NCBI GenBank assembly: GCA_011522825.1
Contig: WTIG01000171.1
Coordinates: 1-7,000 of the forward strand
Length of the DNA stretch: 7,000 nt
DNA from: Puniceicoccaceae bacterium
GTDB taxonomy: Bacteria > Verrucomicrobiota > Verrucomicrobiia > Opitutales > Coraliomargaritaceae
Direction: 5' to 3'
Part shown: positions 1 through 7,000 of the stretch, one piece after another
Numbering within the stretch: the stretch's first letter is position 1
Layout of the letters: every line of letters begins with the position of its first letter
Notes under the pieces: generated by a model
Told to the model about the DNA's origin: nothing
Database searches by the model: none
The model's input: only the letters and a program-made list of their open reading frames with translations
Made by a program: the position numbers and the translations under genes

Positions 1-1139
1 GAAAATTGACGAATGTAGTAACCATGAGATGCGGTAGCATCAATAACCTTGCCTGGGATTAAATTCCAATAGAGGTCAACTAAGTGGAATGTAAGTATCC
101 ATATGGCAACAAAGACCAATCGACTGACAACGACCTTAGTCTTATACCACAATAGCAGTAAGAAAGGTGTTACAAAGTGCGCAAAAATCAAAAGAAGACT
201 GATCGTCCACCATGAATTTTTAACACCATAGCCATCATGCTCTCTAATGTTATACCAATAGGTTTCTTCCGGTATATTTGCATTATAGATCAAGAAGTAT
301 TGAGAGAAAGAGATATAGGCCCAGAAAATAGTGAAAGCCAACATCATACAGCCAAGATCATATCGGTGTGCCTGTTTGAAGGTTCCTTTCATGTAGCCTT
401 TAGCCGATACTACAATACAATAGATCAAAATGGCACTTAAGGCAGCTCGCATAGAAGCAGCAAAAAACCACACACCATACATGGTGGAAAACCAATGATA
501 ATCTAATGATTTGAACCAATCAATAGCTGCAAGTGTAGATGCGGTAGCGAGTAAGAATAACCCGACCGAAGATAAGCGTCTAGCCTTGTGGGTATTTTCA
601 ACATCACCTGTTTTATCGGTATCAAATGACCATTTTCTCAAAAAGTAAGACAAGCCAATGAACACTAAGAAATAAATCGCAGCACGTACAATGAAAGCAT
701 TTGAATTCAAGTACACAGACTTCCATTGGTAAAGTGGATCTTCCTGCACAGAACCATGTCCTCCAGGTAATAGATTTGTCCCATCAAGCCATTTCCATAA
801 AATCCCAGGATCGCCAATCATTTGTGGTATCACAAATAAAGGTAAAAAGAGAAGGAATAACCACGGAAAGACGCTTAGGAAATGTTCGCATTGACGACGG
901 ATGATTGTTGGCCATCGAGCATGAAATACATACCAGATTTGAGTGATAAACAGCAAGCCAAGAGCTATAGAAAGCCAAAAGGATAAGCCAATTAACCAAC
1001 TTAAAAAGCCCCTTGCTGGGTCTTCGGATTCAAGTCCCGAAAATATCCCATATAAAGAAAAAGCCAAAGCCAGTATTCCGATTAACAAAGCAAAAGAACC
1101 GGTTTTATTTATTTTTTGAGTATCTTTCTGATCGATCAT
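1..1139 (-). CDS. actF: ActF, polytopic membrane subunit of Alternative Complex III (3'-partial)
   Basis: Second NrfD-like integral membrane subunit of ACIII. It packs beside ActC, binds no known cofactor, and is thought to be structural or to take part in proton movement. Translating the minus strand from the ATG at 1137-1139 gives 379 codons with no stop to the window edge, so the C-terminus lies beyond position 1. Nine hydrophobic segments are visible, near residues 15-35, 45-72, 87-109, 148-167, 189-208, 217-244, 262-285, 309-332 and 340-361; the family usually has about ten. Family blocks include AAIDWFKSLDYHWFSTMYGV (204-223), YDLGCMMLAFTIFWAYISFS (260-279) and ANIPEETYWY (287-296). The gene starts 5 nt after actE; a weak AGGA lies 11 nt upstream. 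The hydrophilic N-terminus (MIDQKDTQKINKTG) supports the ATG. Family length suggests only a modest tail is missing. Identification rests on these blocks and on the gene order. Confidence 0.93.
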   Translation of the reverse strand, partial: MIDQKDTQKINKTGSFALLIGILALAFSLYGIFSGLESEDPARGFLSWLIGLSFWLSIALGLLFITQIWYVFHARWPTIIRRQCEHFLSVFPWLFLLFLPLFVIPQMIGDPGILWKWLDGTNLLPGGHGSVQEDPLYQWKSVYLNSNAFIVRAAIYFLVFIGLSYFLRKWSFDTDKTGDVENTHKARRLSSVGLFLLATASTLAAIDWFKSLDYHWFSTMYGVWFFAASMRAALSAILIYCIVVSAKGYMKGTFKQAHRYDLGCMMLAFTIFWAYISFSQYFLIYNANIPEETYWYNIREHDGYGVKNSWWTISLLLIFAHFVTPFLLLLWYKTKVVVSRLVFVAIWILTFHLVDLYWNLIPGKVIDATASHGYYIRQF

Positions 1140-1144
1140 ACTAT

Positions 1145-1798
1145 TTATAGTCCTAATTCTGATTTTTCTGTTGTGGATAGCGATTCCAGTGGTGCGTTCT
1201 GTGAACGTTGTAAAGCTCTTAGATAAAGTACAATTGCCCACCTTTGCTTAACGGATAAACGATCCTTTAGACCATACATTAAACCTTTACCATTTGTGAT
1301 TACATCGTAGATATAACCATCGGGAGCGGTTCTCAAGCGTTCATCGTGATAAGAAGTTGCCAAAATACCGTACGGTTTTGTGACACCATTTCCGTCTCCC
1401 GCTACACCATGGCAGGTCATACAAAATATGTTATAACTTTCCTGTCCATATTGCATGAGTTCAAAGTCGACAGGATAAGGGAAGGTATCCGAAAAATCTC
1501 CATTAACGTCTTTTCCAGAAAGCAATAATTCTTCAGCTGAAGAAATCGCTTTAAAATCTGGATTAAAAACCTCTTTAACCGATAAGGCATTACCTCGAGA
1601 AAGAGTCAGTTTAGGTGGCAAACGGTCATTTTGTCCATTAGCATAAAAAGCATTTTCAGCTTGTGGCTTATATTTTGCCTGCCGATCCATGTCATTGAAT
1701 ACTTCAACAGGTTCTTTTTCTGTTAGAGAGCCTCTGAATCCTAAAATGGATACAGTAACGGCTATCACTAAAACATAAATGGTTAAAAATATTCGCAT
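1145..1798 (-). CDS. actE: ActE, membrane-anchored monoheme cytochrome c subunit of Alternative Complex III
   Basis: Periplasmic cytochrome c of ACIII, 217 aa from the ATG. It takes electrons from the ActB/ActA side of the complex and passes them to an oxidase or soluble carrier. Residues 1-21 are a hydrophobic N-terminal anchor (MRIFLTIYVLVIAVTVSILG). Then come the family segment FNDMDRQAKYKPQAE (34-48) and one heme c motif, CMTCH, at 126-130, followed by GVAGDGNG. Met174 in GLMYG is the likely distal heme ligand. There is no cysteine before the heme motif, so it is not a lipoprotein; the anchor is probably an uncleaved helix. The start is uncertain. TTG at 1802-1804 is two codons upstream and 11 nt from a strong GAGGAGG site, whereas the ATG chosen here is 17 nt from it. 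I prefer ATG on codon type and family N-termini, but TTG (219 aa, 1145-1804) fits the ribosome site better. actF starts 5 nt after the stop. Confidence 0.94.
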   Translation of the reverse strand: MRIFLTIYVLVIAVTVSILGFRGSLTEKEPVEVFNDMDRQAKYKPQAENAFYANGQNDRLPPKLTLSRGNALSVKEVFNPDFKAISSAEELLLSGKDVNGDFSDTFPYPVDFELMQYGQESYNIFCMTCHGVAGDGNGVTKPYGILATSYHDERLRTAPDGYIYDVITNGKGLMYGLKDRLSVKQRWAIVLYLRALQRSQNAPLESLSTTEKSELGL

Positions 1799-1804
1799 GA
1801 TCAA

Positions 1805-2338
1805 TTAAGCTTTAACCTCCTCTATATCAAAACCACCAATGGATTCTAAAAATTGTTTGGTTGCTTCAGGGTCGTATTGCCCATCTTTGGCTTCAATCGC
1901 AATCATAAGACGATCGTCGGAAACCTCTAAGAACTTTGAGCAATTAAACAAAGGGTTATAGTGCTGAGGCAATAAATTCATAATGAACATACCACCTAAA
2001 GTTCCGAATGCAGCTAAAAGAATTGTCAACTCATACATGACTGGAAACGGGAAAACTGGGCTAAAAAAGGGATAACCACCCACAATTAATGGATAATCAA
2101 AGGCATTCATATACCAGACCATTGTTGTGCCAAGTGTTAATCCAGTAAGACCTCCAGCAAAAGTAAAGATAGGAACTTTAGAACGAGCCTGACCTTGTGC
2201 CTCGGGCATTCCATGAATAGGAAAAGATGAGTAAGTGTCCCAGTGTTTAAATCCGGCATCACGTACTTTTTCTGCTGCATGGTATAAGGATGGTGTATCC
2301 TTAAAGCTAGCAACCATACCATAAATTTCTTCTGACAT
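1805..2338 (-). CDS. actD: ActD, two-helix membrane subunit of Alternative Complex III (DUF3341 family)
   Basis: Small membrane subunit of ACIII, 177 aa, a usual length for the family. Residues 1-50 form a cytoplasmic-type domain with the family pattern of an alpha-beta start, AAEKVRDAGF (21-30), then SFPIHGMPEAQG (38-49). Two hydrophobic helices follow at about 55-80 and 97-122. Between them lies GGYPFFSP (87-94), and after the second comes LLPQHYNPLF (122-131). The tail, residues 135-177, is a soluble acidic segment. No cofactor-binding motif is visible and none is known for ActD; its role is structural or in assembly, possibly helping proton movement (inference from family). The ATG overlaps the actC stop by one base and has a good Shine-Dalgarno site 8 nt upstream, so the start is well supported. 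The stop codon is directly followed by the possible TTG start of actE. Confidence 0.95.
   Translation of the reverse strand: MSEEIYGMVASFKDTPSLYHAAEKVRDAGFKHWDTYSSFPIHGMPEAQGQARSKVPIFTFAGGLTGLTLGTTMVWYMNAFDYPLIVGGYPFFSPVFPFPVMYELTILLAAFGTLGGMFIMNLLPQHYNPLFNCSKFLEVSDDRLMIAIEAKDGQYDPEATKQFLESIGGFDIEEVKA
1816..1822 (-). promoter_or_regulatory. Strong Shine-Dalgarno site of actE, inside the end of actD
   Basis: GAGGAGG on the minus strand, within the last codons of actD. It is 11 nt upstream of a TTG codon (1804-1802) and 17 nt upstream of the first ATG (1798-1796). It is the strongest ribosome site in the window and bears on the choice of actE start. Confidence 0.75.
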
Positions 2339-3846
2339 TAGTGTGACTCCTTTCCATCCTCGTGATGCCCGTGTGGGTCCGCTTGAGGCATTACAAATTT
2401 AATTTCACCAATAGGCATGAGTGGTAAAAACCTTAAAAACATAAGGAATAAAGTTGAGAATAAACCAAAAGTACCAGCAAAGGTGAATATATCCACAATG
2501 GTTGGTGAGTAATAACCCCAACTACTTGGCAAGAAGTCATTGGCCAGTGAAGTTACGGTTATAACAAAACGTTCGAACCACATACCTACGTTGATTAAAA
2601 TAGACATAATCCATACTAAGGCTGCATTTTCTCGTACTGCTTTAAACCAAAATAACTGAGGCGTAAACACATTGCATGAGAACATAATGTAGTAAGCCCA
2701 TGAGTATTGACCAAATGCACGATTGATAAAAGCAAAGCTCTCGTATGGATTCGCACCATACCATGCAATAAAGAATTCCATAATGTAGGCGTAGCCGACA
2801 ATCGAACCTGTACCTAAGCAAATCTTACACATGTTATCAATGTGCCTTTGTGTGATAAGGTCATGTAGGCCGTAGAGCGCTCTTAATGGGAGCATCAAAG
2901 TTAACACCATACCAAAACCAGAAAAGATCGCACCAGCAACGAAATATGGTGGGAAAATAGTCGTATGCCATCCTGGAAGAACCGCTACTGCGAAGTCAAA
3001 AGAAACGATCGTATGCACTGAAAGCACCAATGGAGTGGATAAGCCAGCTAGTAATAAATAAGCCATTTCATAGTTTCTCCAATGGTTACCTGCGTTTCGC
3101 CAGCCCATTGCTAGTACACCATAGAAATATTTTCTGAAAACATCAGCACATCGTGCCATAGTGCTTCTTAGCTTTGAGGTTTCTTCATAAATACCAGCTG
3201 TTAATCTCTGTACAGCACGGTCTCTTAAAATACCTAAGTCAGGGATCATGCCCATGTACCAGAACAAAACAGATACAGTTCCGTATGTAGAAACGGCGAA
3301 AACGTCCCATTCAAGCGGTGATCTAAATTGCGGCCAAATCAAATTAGCATTTGGAAGTGGAAATAGCCACCAAGCAAACCATACACGACCCACATGAAAC
3401 AATGGGAATATGCCTGCGCAAACAACGGCAAAAATGGTCATCGCTTCAGCGGCACGATTAATTGAAGTCCTCCACCCTTGCTTAAGTAAGCATAAGATAG
3501 CTGAAATCAAAGTACCAGCATGACCGATGCCAATCCAAAAAACGAAGTTAACAATCGCCCATCCCCAATTGATTGGATTTGCGAGTCCCCAAACCCCTAC
3601 ACCAGTACTGACTAGCCATATCAAACCCATCAATGTAAATGATGCAGTGACTAGTGCAACAGTCATGCAAACCCACCACCAGTTTGGCGTATTGGATTCA
3701 ACAATTTTGCAAATCTTGTTTGTTACCCAACTAAAGTCACGATTGTTAGTCACTAACTCTTGATCTTTTAGAGTCGCAGGCGAAACCTTATCGAGCAACG
3801 CTTGTTGAGCCGAATCTATTGAACTATTTGAAGTATCCGAAGACAT
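2338..3846 (-). CDS. actC: ActC, NrfD-like quinol-binding membrane subunit of Alternative Complex III
   Basis: Integral membrane subunit, 502 aa, of the NrfD/PsrC family. In ACIII it oxidises quinol next to the [3Fe-4S] cluster of ActB and is proposed to form proton paths. Residues 1-55 are a soluble N-terminal extension. About ten hydrophobic helices follow, near 57-80, 93-120, 135-160, 180-200, 262-290, 298-325, 343-365, 380-403, 406-433 and 448-475. Recognisable conserved blocks are GIGHAGTLISAIL (106-118), INRAAEAMTIFAV (129-141), FPLFHVGR (147-154) and PLEWD (177-181). His151 and Asp181 are spaced like the His/Asp pair proposed at the quinol site of the Rhodothermus marinus protein (from memory). 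The C-terminus is His-rich (DPHGHHEDGKESH). The ATG lies 13 nt after actB and no good Shine-Dalgarno site is visible before it; translation may depend on coupling. The stop overlaps the actD start (TAATG). Length and topology are normal for ActC, so the call is secure. Confidence 0.96.
   Translation of the reverse strand: MSSDTSNSSIDSAQQALLDKVSPATLKDQELVTNNRDFSWVTNKICKIVESNTPNWWWVCMTVALVTASFTLMGLIWLVSTGVGVWGLANPINWGWAIVNFVFWIGIGHAGTLISAILCLLKQGWRTSINRAAEAMTIFAVVCAGIFPLFHVGRVWFAWWLFPLPNANLIWPQFRSPLEWDVFAVSTYGTVSVLFWYMGMIPDLGILRDRAVQRLTAGIYEETSKLRSTMARCADVFRKYFYGVLAMGWRNAGNHWRNYEMAYLLLAGLSTPLVLSVHTIVSFDFAVAVLPGWHTTIFPPYFVAGAIFSGFGMVLTLMLPLRALYGLHDLITQRHIDNMCKICLGTGSIVGYAYIMEFFIAWYGANPYESFAFINRAFGQYSWAYYIMFSCNVFTPQLFWFKAVRENAALVWIMSILINVGMWFERFVITVTSLANDFLPSSWGYYSPTIVDIFTFAGTFGLFSTLFLMFLRFLPLMPIGEIKFVMPQADPHGHHEDGKESH
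2347..2351 (-). promoter_or_regulatory. Shine-Dalgarno site of actD
   Basis: On the minus strand AGGAG lies 8 nt before the actD ATG, within the last codons of actC. Together with the TAATG stop/start overlap it fixes the actD start and suggests termination-reinitiation coupling with actC. Confidence 0.8.
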
Positions 3847-3859
3847 GATATTTTATAAA

Positions 3860-6800
3860 TTAATGTGCTGAATGTGAATGATCTCCAGAAGTTGCTTGTG
3901 GGCTACCATATCGTTCCTTGTAGGCTTTGTAAGCATAAGGTTTTTTGTAGTAATCAGGCATCAGTTTATTTGGATTTCTTAAACGTGCTAAATAGGTCGT
4001 TCTCGGACGAACATTTAAATAACCTAAAACAGAGTAATTTCTGTCACTAGCCTTCATTTTAGAGACTTCTGAATTTGAATCTGAAATATCGCCAAAGGTA
4101 ATGGAATCATTAGGGCAGACTTGTTGACAGGCAGTTTTGATAGTGCCATCCGGAATCGCAGTATCACTACTCGCACCTGCAATACTCTTTTGGTTTATTT
4201 TTGCCGCTTGGATTCTTTGTACGCAATAAGTACATTTTTCCATGACTCCACGCATACGAACAGTAACATCTGGGTTCGCACGCATTTTTTCTAGTTCCGG
4301 CTCTTCCACAGGACCAAGTGGGCCTTTATAAAATTCACCGATTTCACGCTTGTTCCAATCAAAGAAGTTGAATCGGCGTACTTTGTAAGGACAGTTATTG
4401 GCACAATAACGAGTTCCAACACAACGATTGTAGGCCATAGTATTCAGACCTTCCTTATCATGTACTGTAGCATTGACCGGACAAACACTTTCACAGGGTG
4501 CATTTTCGCAATGTGCACAAGTCATACCCATGAAGGAAACTTGAACATCTTCAGGCACCTCAGATGCTTTATATTTTTCTGCAGAGAAATAGCGATCTAA
4601 GCGAATCCAGTGCATTTCTCTTCCACGAAGCACCTGATCTTTGCCAACAATAGGAATATTATTTTCACTTTGACAGGCAACCACACAGGCAGAACAGCCA
4701 GTACATGTATTCAAATCAATGGTCATGCCCCACTGTTGATTGTTCGGATAGAGCTCCTCCTTGCCTTTCCAAACTTTTACGTTTGGATCGGGCTCATTAA
4801 ATTTAGGATGAATATAAGCCGAATTTCCTCGATATTGATTCTGTGATTTATCCGCTAAAGAAGCTTTATCCTTATACCCATAATTTGCAGGAGCATGCGA
4901 CTCAACGCCCATTTGATTAACGAAATCAGGATTCTTTTTATAATAATCCACAGTCCCTTCTCGAACAATTGCACGGCCTTCCATAGACCAGTGTTCTTGT
5001 GTATTCGCTAGGAAAAAGCGTTTTTCTGTAGTCTTTAATTCTACTCCTGTAATGAAACCCATGCCACCACTGGTTCTCAAACCATAGGTGTTAATGCCTA
5101 CATTTTCACCCACTCGACCAACAAGCTTGCGACCCATACCATATGGTAAAACGACTGTATAATTCGCTAAACCAGGTACCACATGAATAGGGATTTCTAA
5201 ATTATTGCTGCCAACTTTAATTTTTGCGATGACGGCTGACTCTTTGCCTCGCTTAAATACAGAAGAATTCTTTTGTAATTCACCCTTAACGCTTTTGAAG
5301 AATGCGCCACCTTCATTCATTGAAGTACTATCCGCAAATATAGATACACCGTATTGGCTTTCTAAGTCTTTTGCTAGTCGTGGACTGATTAATAATGCAT
5401 TATCCCAGGTCAGTTTTGTTATAGGATCAGGACACTCCATCATCCATCCATTATTAGCATATCGACCATCAAATGAATGGAAACTAGGAACAAAACGTAG
5501 TTCTAAATTAGAAAGTCCTAGGTTTACTGAATTCGTAGGTATTTGCTTCAGTAATTGAGCCAAAGCGGTAACATCTACATTTGAAACATGCTTCGTATAA
5601 GCGATAGAACTTGCAATACCTTGCTTTAAAAACTGACTAAAATCAGTACCCCCCAAATTAGCAAAAGTCTCTGTTACAATTGCGTAATTCTCCTTAGGTG
5701 TATCGAAAACAAGTGTGGATAGAAGTGAAAGTTCATCAAATGTATCAAATAAGGGTTCAATAAGAGGCTGAACAGGAACAAGATGCCCTTCTGGAGTTCT
5801 TCCATCAGACCAAGTTTCTAAATAATGCGATTGTGCAATATGGTAATCAGACTCTGCTGAAGTTTCATTATATGAATAACTGAGGTGAATGCTTGTATCC
5901 ACCTTGTTCAGTAATTTAGACCATTGTAAGTCAGCTGGTGCATCGAACACTGGATTGCCGCCGAGTGTAATCAATGTTTTTACCGACCCTGAATTGATTG
6001 AATTGGCTAAATCTGTAATTTCGGATGCTACATTACCCGTTTCTAAAAGTGCTATAGGTGCAGATAAAAGCTCGTTTAAATAAAATACTAAAGCATGTGA
6101 TTCCTGAGATAGATGATCACCTAAAAGGATTACTGATTGACCTTTAGATTTATATAAATCGGCAGCACATTCTTTCACCCATTTATCTTCGATTTGGCAG
6201 GTACTGGCAATTGCAGATAGTTGACTGCCTAAATTATTGCTCGTTTTAGATAAAGAAATTAATTCAATAGCTAATTTAGCTAAAAATGCGGGCATTTGTG
6301 AAACGCTTAAGCGTAAACGATGATCTGCCATCGATCCAGTGGTTGTTAAATTACTCTCAACAGAATAGAGGCGATTCATTTTTGATACCTCATTTTTATT
6401 AAGAATTTTTCTTTTAGCAGTGAACCCTCTGGACTTAGCTAAGGCATCATCACCTTCTGATAGAAAATCAGCGTCAATAGATAGAATGCGTTTTGCTTTT
6501 GAAAAATCGATAGAGCCTTTGAGCGATTTTCCATAAACTGATTGTGCTGCTTTTTGAGCATTGTAAAATTGGCTTGGAGAATATTCTGTCCAAGTGGCTT
6601 CAGGATAACGACTCTGGAATGCCTTTTTCAGTGCTTCTCTTGAGGGTGATGTACTTGGCTCTGCTAAAATAGCGAGACCCGCACCCTTAGTTTCAGTATT
6701 AGCCTCTTTTAAGCTGAGAAGGAAATCCTTTACTTGGTAAGCAGTAACTTTTGAATTATTATTAACAGAACTCGTTGAGCGATCGGGATCATAGAGATCG

Positions 6801-7000
6801 AGAATGGATGCCTGGTTATAAATCGAGGTCGCTCCACCAAATGCTTTATATGATGGATTTCCTTCAATCTTTGTCGGTCTTCCTTGATGAGACTCTACTA
6901 TCACTGGTGTATTTGCTGTAAGTCCTGGGACGGATGAACAATAGAAATTAGCTACACCTGGGATTAAATTTTCTGGTTGATCTGCATATGGGAGTATATG
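3860..7000 (-). CDS. actB: ActB, molybdopterin-like/iron-sulfur fusion subunit of Alternative Complex III (5'-partial)
   Basis: Iron-sulfur subunit of ACIII, on the periplasmic face; it carries electrons from the quinol site in ActC towards the cytochrome c subunits. The frame is open to the window edge: 1046 residues are visible and the true start lies beyond 7000. The GTG at 6902-6904 is internal, because the 32 codons upstream are in frame and encode family-like sequence (LIPGVANFY, then VESHQGRPTKIEGNP across the GTG). Visible residues 1 to about 750 form the molybdopterin-oxidoreductase-like domain, which in this family carries no molybdenum cofactor. The C-terminal part is a PsrB/NrfC-like ferredoxin domain with Cys groups at about 766-776 (CTGCSACVVAC), 828-840 (CAHC...CESVC), 860-870 (CVGTRYCANNC), 923-926 (CTYC) and 958-962 (CQQVC). 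These fit three [4Fe-4S] clusters and one [3Fe-4S] cluster. The protein ends in a short His-rich tail (GDHSHSAH). The next gene, actC, follows after 13 nt. Family assignment is very secure. Confidence 0.96.
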   Translation of the reverse strand, partial: HILPYADQPENLIPGVANFYCSSVPGLTANTPVIVESHQGRPTKIEGNPSYKAFGGATSIYNQASILDLYDPDRSTSSVNNNSKVTAYQVKDFLLSLKEANTETKGAGLAILAEPSTSPSREALKKAFQSRYPEATWTEYSPSQFYNAQKAAQSVYGKSLKGSIDFSKAKRILSIDADFLSEGDDALAKSRGFTAKRKILNKNEVSKMNRLYSVESNLTTTGSMADHRLRLSVSQMPAFLAKLAIELISLSKTSNNLGSQLSAIASTCQIEDKWVKECAADLYKSKGQSVILLGDHLSQESHALVFYLNELLSAPIALLETGNVASEITDLANSINSGSVKTLITLGGNPVFDAPADLQWSKLLNKVDTSIHLSYSYNETSAESDYHIAQSHYLETWSDGRTPEGHLVPVQPLIEPLFDTFDELSLLSTLVFDTPKENYAIVTETFANLGGTDFSQFLKQGIASSIAYTKHVSNVDVTALAQLLKQIPTNSVNLGLSNLELRFVPSFHSFDGRYANNGWMMECPDPITKLTWDNALLISPRLAKDLESQYGVSIFADSTSMNEGGAFFKSVKGELQKNSSVFKRGKESAVIAKIKVGSNNLEIPIHVVPGLANYTVVLPYGMGRKLVGRVGENVGINTYGLRTSGGMGFITGVELKTTEKRFFLANTQEHWSMEGRAIVREGTVDYYKKNPDFVNQMGVESHAPANYGYKDKASLADKSQNQYRGNSAYIHPKFNEPDPNVKVWKGKEELYPNNQQWGMTIDLNTCTGCSACVVACQSENNIPIVGKDQVLRGREMHWIRLDRYFSAEKYKASEVPEDVQVSFMGMTCAHCENAPCESVCPVNATVHDKEGLNTMAYNRCVGTRYCANNCPYKVRRFNFFDWNKREIGEFYKGPLGPVEEPELEKMRANPDVTVRMRGVMEKCTYCVQRIQAAKINQKSIAGASSDTAIPDGTIKTACQQVCPNDSITFGDISDSNSEVSKMKASDRNYSVLGYLNVRPRTTYLARLRNPNKLMPDYYKKPYAYKAYKERYGSPQATSGDHSHSAH
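4115..4705 (-). other. Four-cluster iron-sulfur domain inside actB
   Basis: This stretch encodes all the cysteine motifs of ActB. In reading order they are CxxCxxCxxxC (codons at 4705-4673), CxxCxxxxCxxxCP (4519-4478), CxGTxxCxxxCP (4423-4388), CxxC (4234-4223) and CxxxCP (4129-4112). The pattern is that of PsrB/DmsB/NrfC-type electron-transfer subunits. The one deviation from the full set is a threonine (codon 4412-4414) in the third motif where CxxC-type ferredoxins have Cys. This is the expected signature of a [3Fe-4S] cluster. Cluster types are inferred from motif and family. Confidence 0.9.

Noticed and set aside
237..999. Short frames on both strands (237-440 plus, 701-904 plus, 784-999 minus)
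   Set aside because: All overlap actF, whose continuous minus-strand frame and family motifs explain this region.
2137..2801. Minus-strand frames at 2137-2322 and 2616-2801
   Set aside because: They are out-of-frame readings inside actD and actC and show no independent protein features.
3847..3859. TATAAAAT-like sequence in the actB-actC gap as a possible promoter -10 box
   Set aside because: It sits in AT-rich DNA, I see no convincing -35 match upstream, and the gap is only 13 nt within a compact operon. Chance is the simpler explanation.
5205..5558. Plus-strand open frame of 117 codons
   Set aside because: It lies antisense and wholly inside actB, encodes no recognisable domain and has no neighbours on that strand. 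It is a shadow of the conserved minus-strand gene.
3860..7000. Annotation of actB as a formate dehydrogenase, polysulfide reductase or other molybdenum enzyme
   Set aside because: The fusion of a molybdopterin-like domain to a four-cluster ferredoxin domain, followed by NrfD-like, DUF3341, cytochrome c and ActF genes, is specific to ACIII. The ActB domain in this family does not hold the cofactor.
1..7000. Search for mobile elements, CRISPR repeats, tRNA genes, terminators or a hidden novel system
   Set aside because: Essentially every base is accounted for by the five act genes. I saw no repeat arrays, transposase-like sequence or hairpin-plus-T-run structures.

Overview
All supported coding sequence in this 7 kb window lies on the minus strand. 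It forms one tightly packed operon for Alternative Complex III (ACIII, the Act complex), a membrane quinol:electron acceptor oxidoreductase that does the job of cytochrome bc1 in bacteria lacking bc1. In transcription order (right to left) the genes are actB (start beyond position 7000), actC, actD, actE and actF (end beyond position 1). Junctions are 13 nt (actB-actC), a one-base TAATG overlap (actC-actD), 0 to 6 nt depending on the actE start, and 5 nt (actE-actF). There is no room for an internal promoter or terminator, so the genes are probably co-transcribed and partly translationally coupled.

Region by region: 7000-3860 is actB, a fusion of a molybdopterin-oxidoreductase-like domain with a four-cluster iron-sulfur domain. 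3846-2338 is actC, a roughly ten-helix NrfD-like quinol-binding membrane subunit. 2338-1805 is actD, a small two-helix membrane subunit (DUF3341 type). 1798-1145 is actE, a membrane-anchored monoheme cytochrome c. 1139-1 is actF, a second polytopic NrfD-like membrane subunit that lacks its last residues here. The pentaheme subunit ActA would be expected upstream, beyond 7000, and terminal oxidase genes often follow actF; neither can be seen.

How they work together (family knowledge): menaquinol or another quinol is oxidised at ActC. Electrons pass into the iron-sulfur clusters of ActB, then to the hemes of ActA and ActE, and on to a soluble cytochrome c or directly to a cytochrome oxidase. 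ActD and ActF are structural or membrane subunits.

Organism: the DNA is AT-rich by eye, and two of the four visible starts have clear Shine-Dalgarno sites. ActE and ActC resemble, from memory, proteins of Verrucomicrobiota or related PVC bacteria more than those of Bacteroidota. In particular ActE has an uncleaved-looking N-terminal anchor ending in GFRG rather than a lipoprotein cysteine. This assignment is tentative. An aerobic or microaerobic respiring bacterium is a safe inference.

I found no mobile element, RNA gene, CRISPR array, long repeat or clearly novel system. The window is a well-formed known respiratory operon with a few details worth checking.
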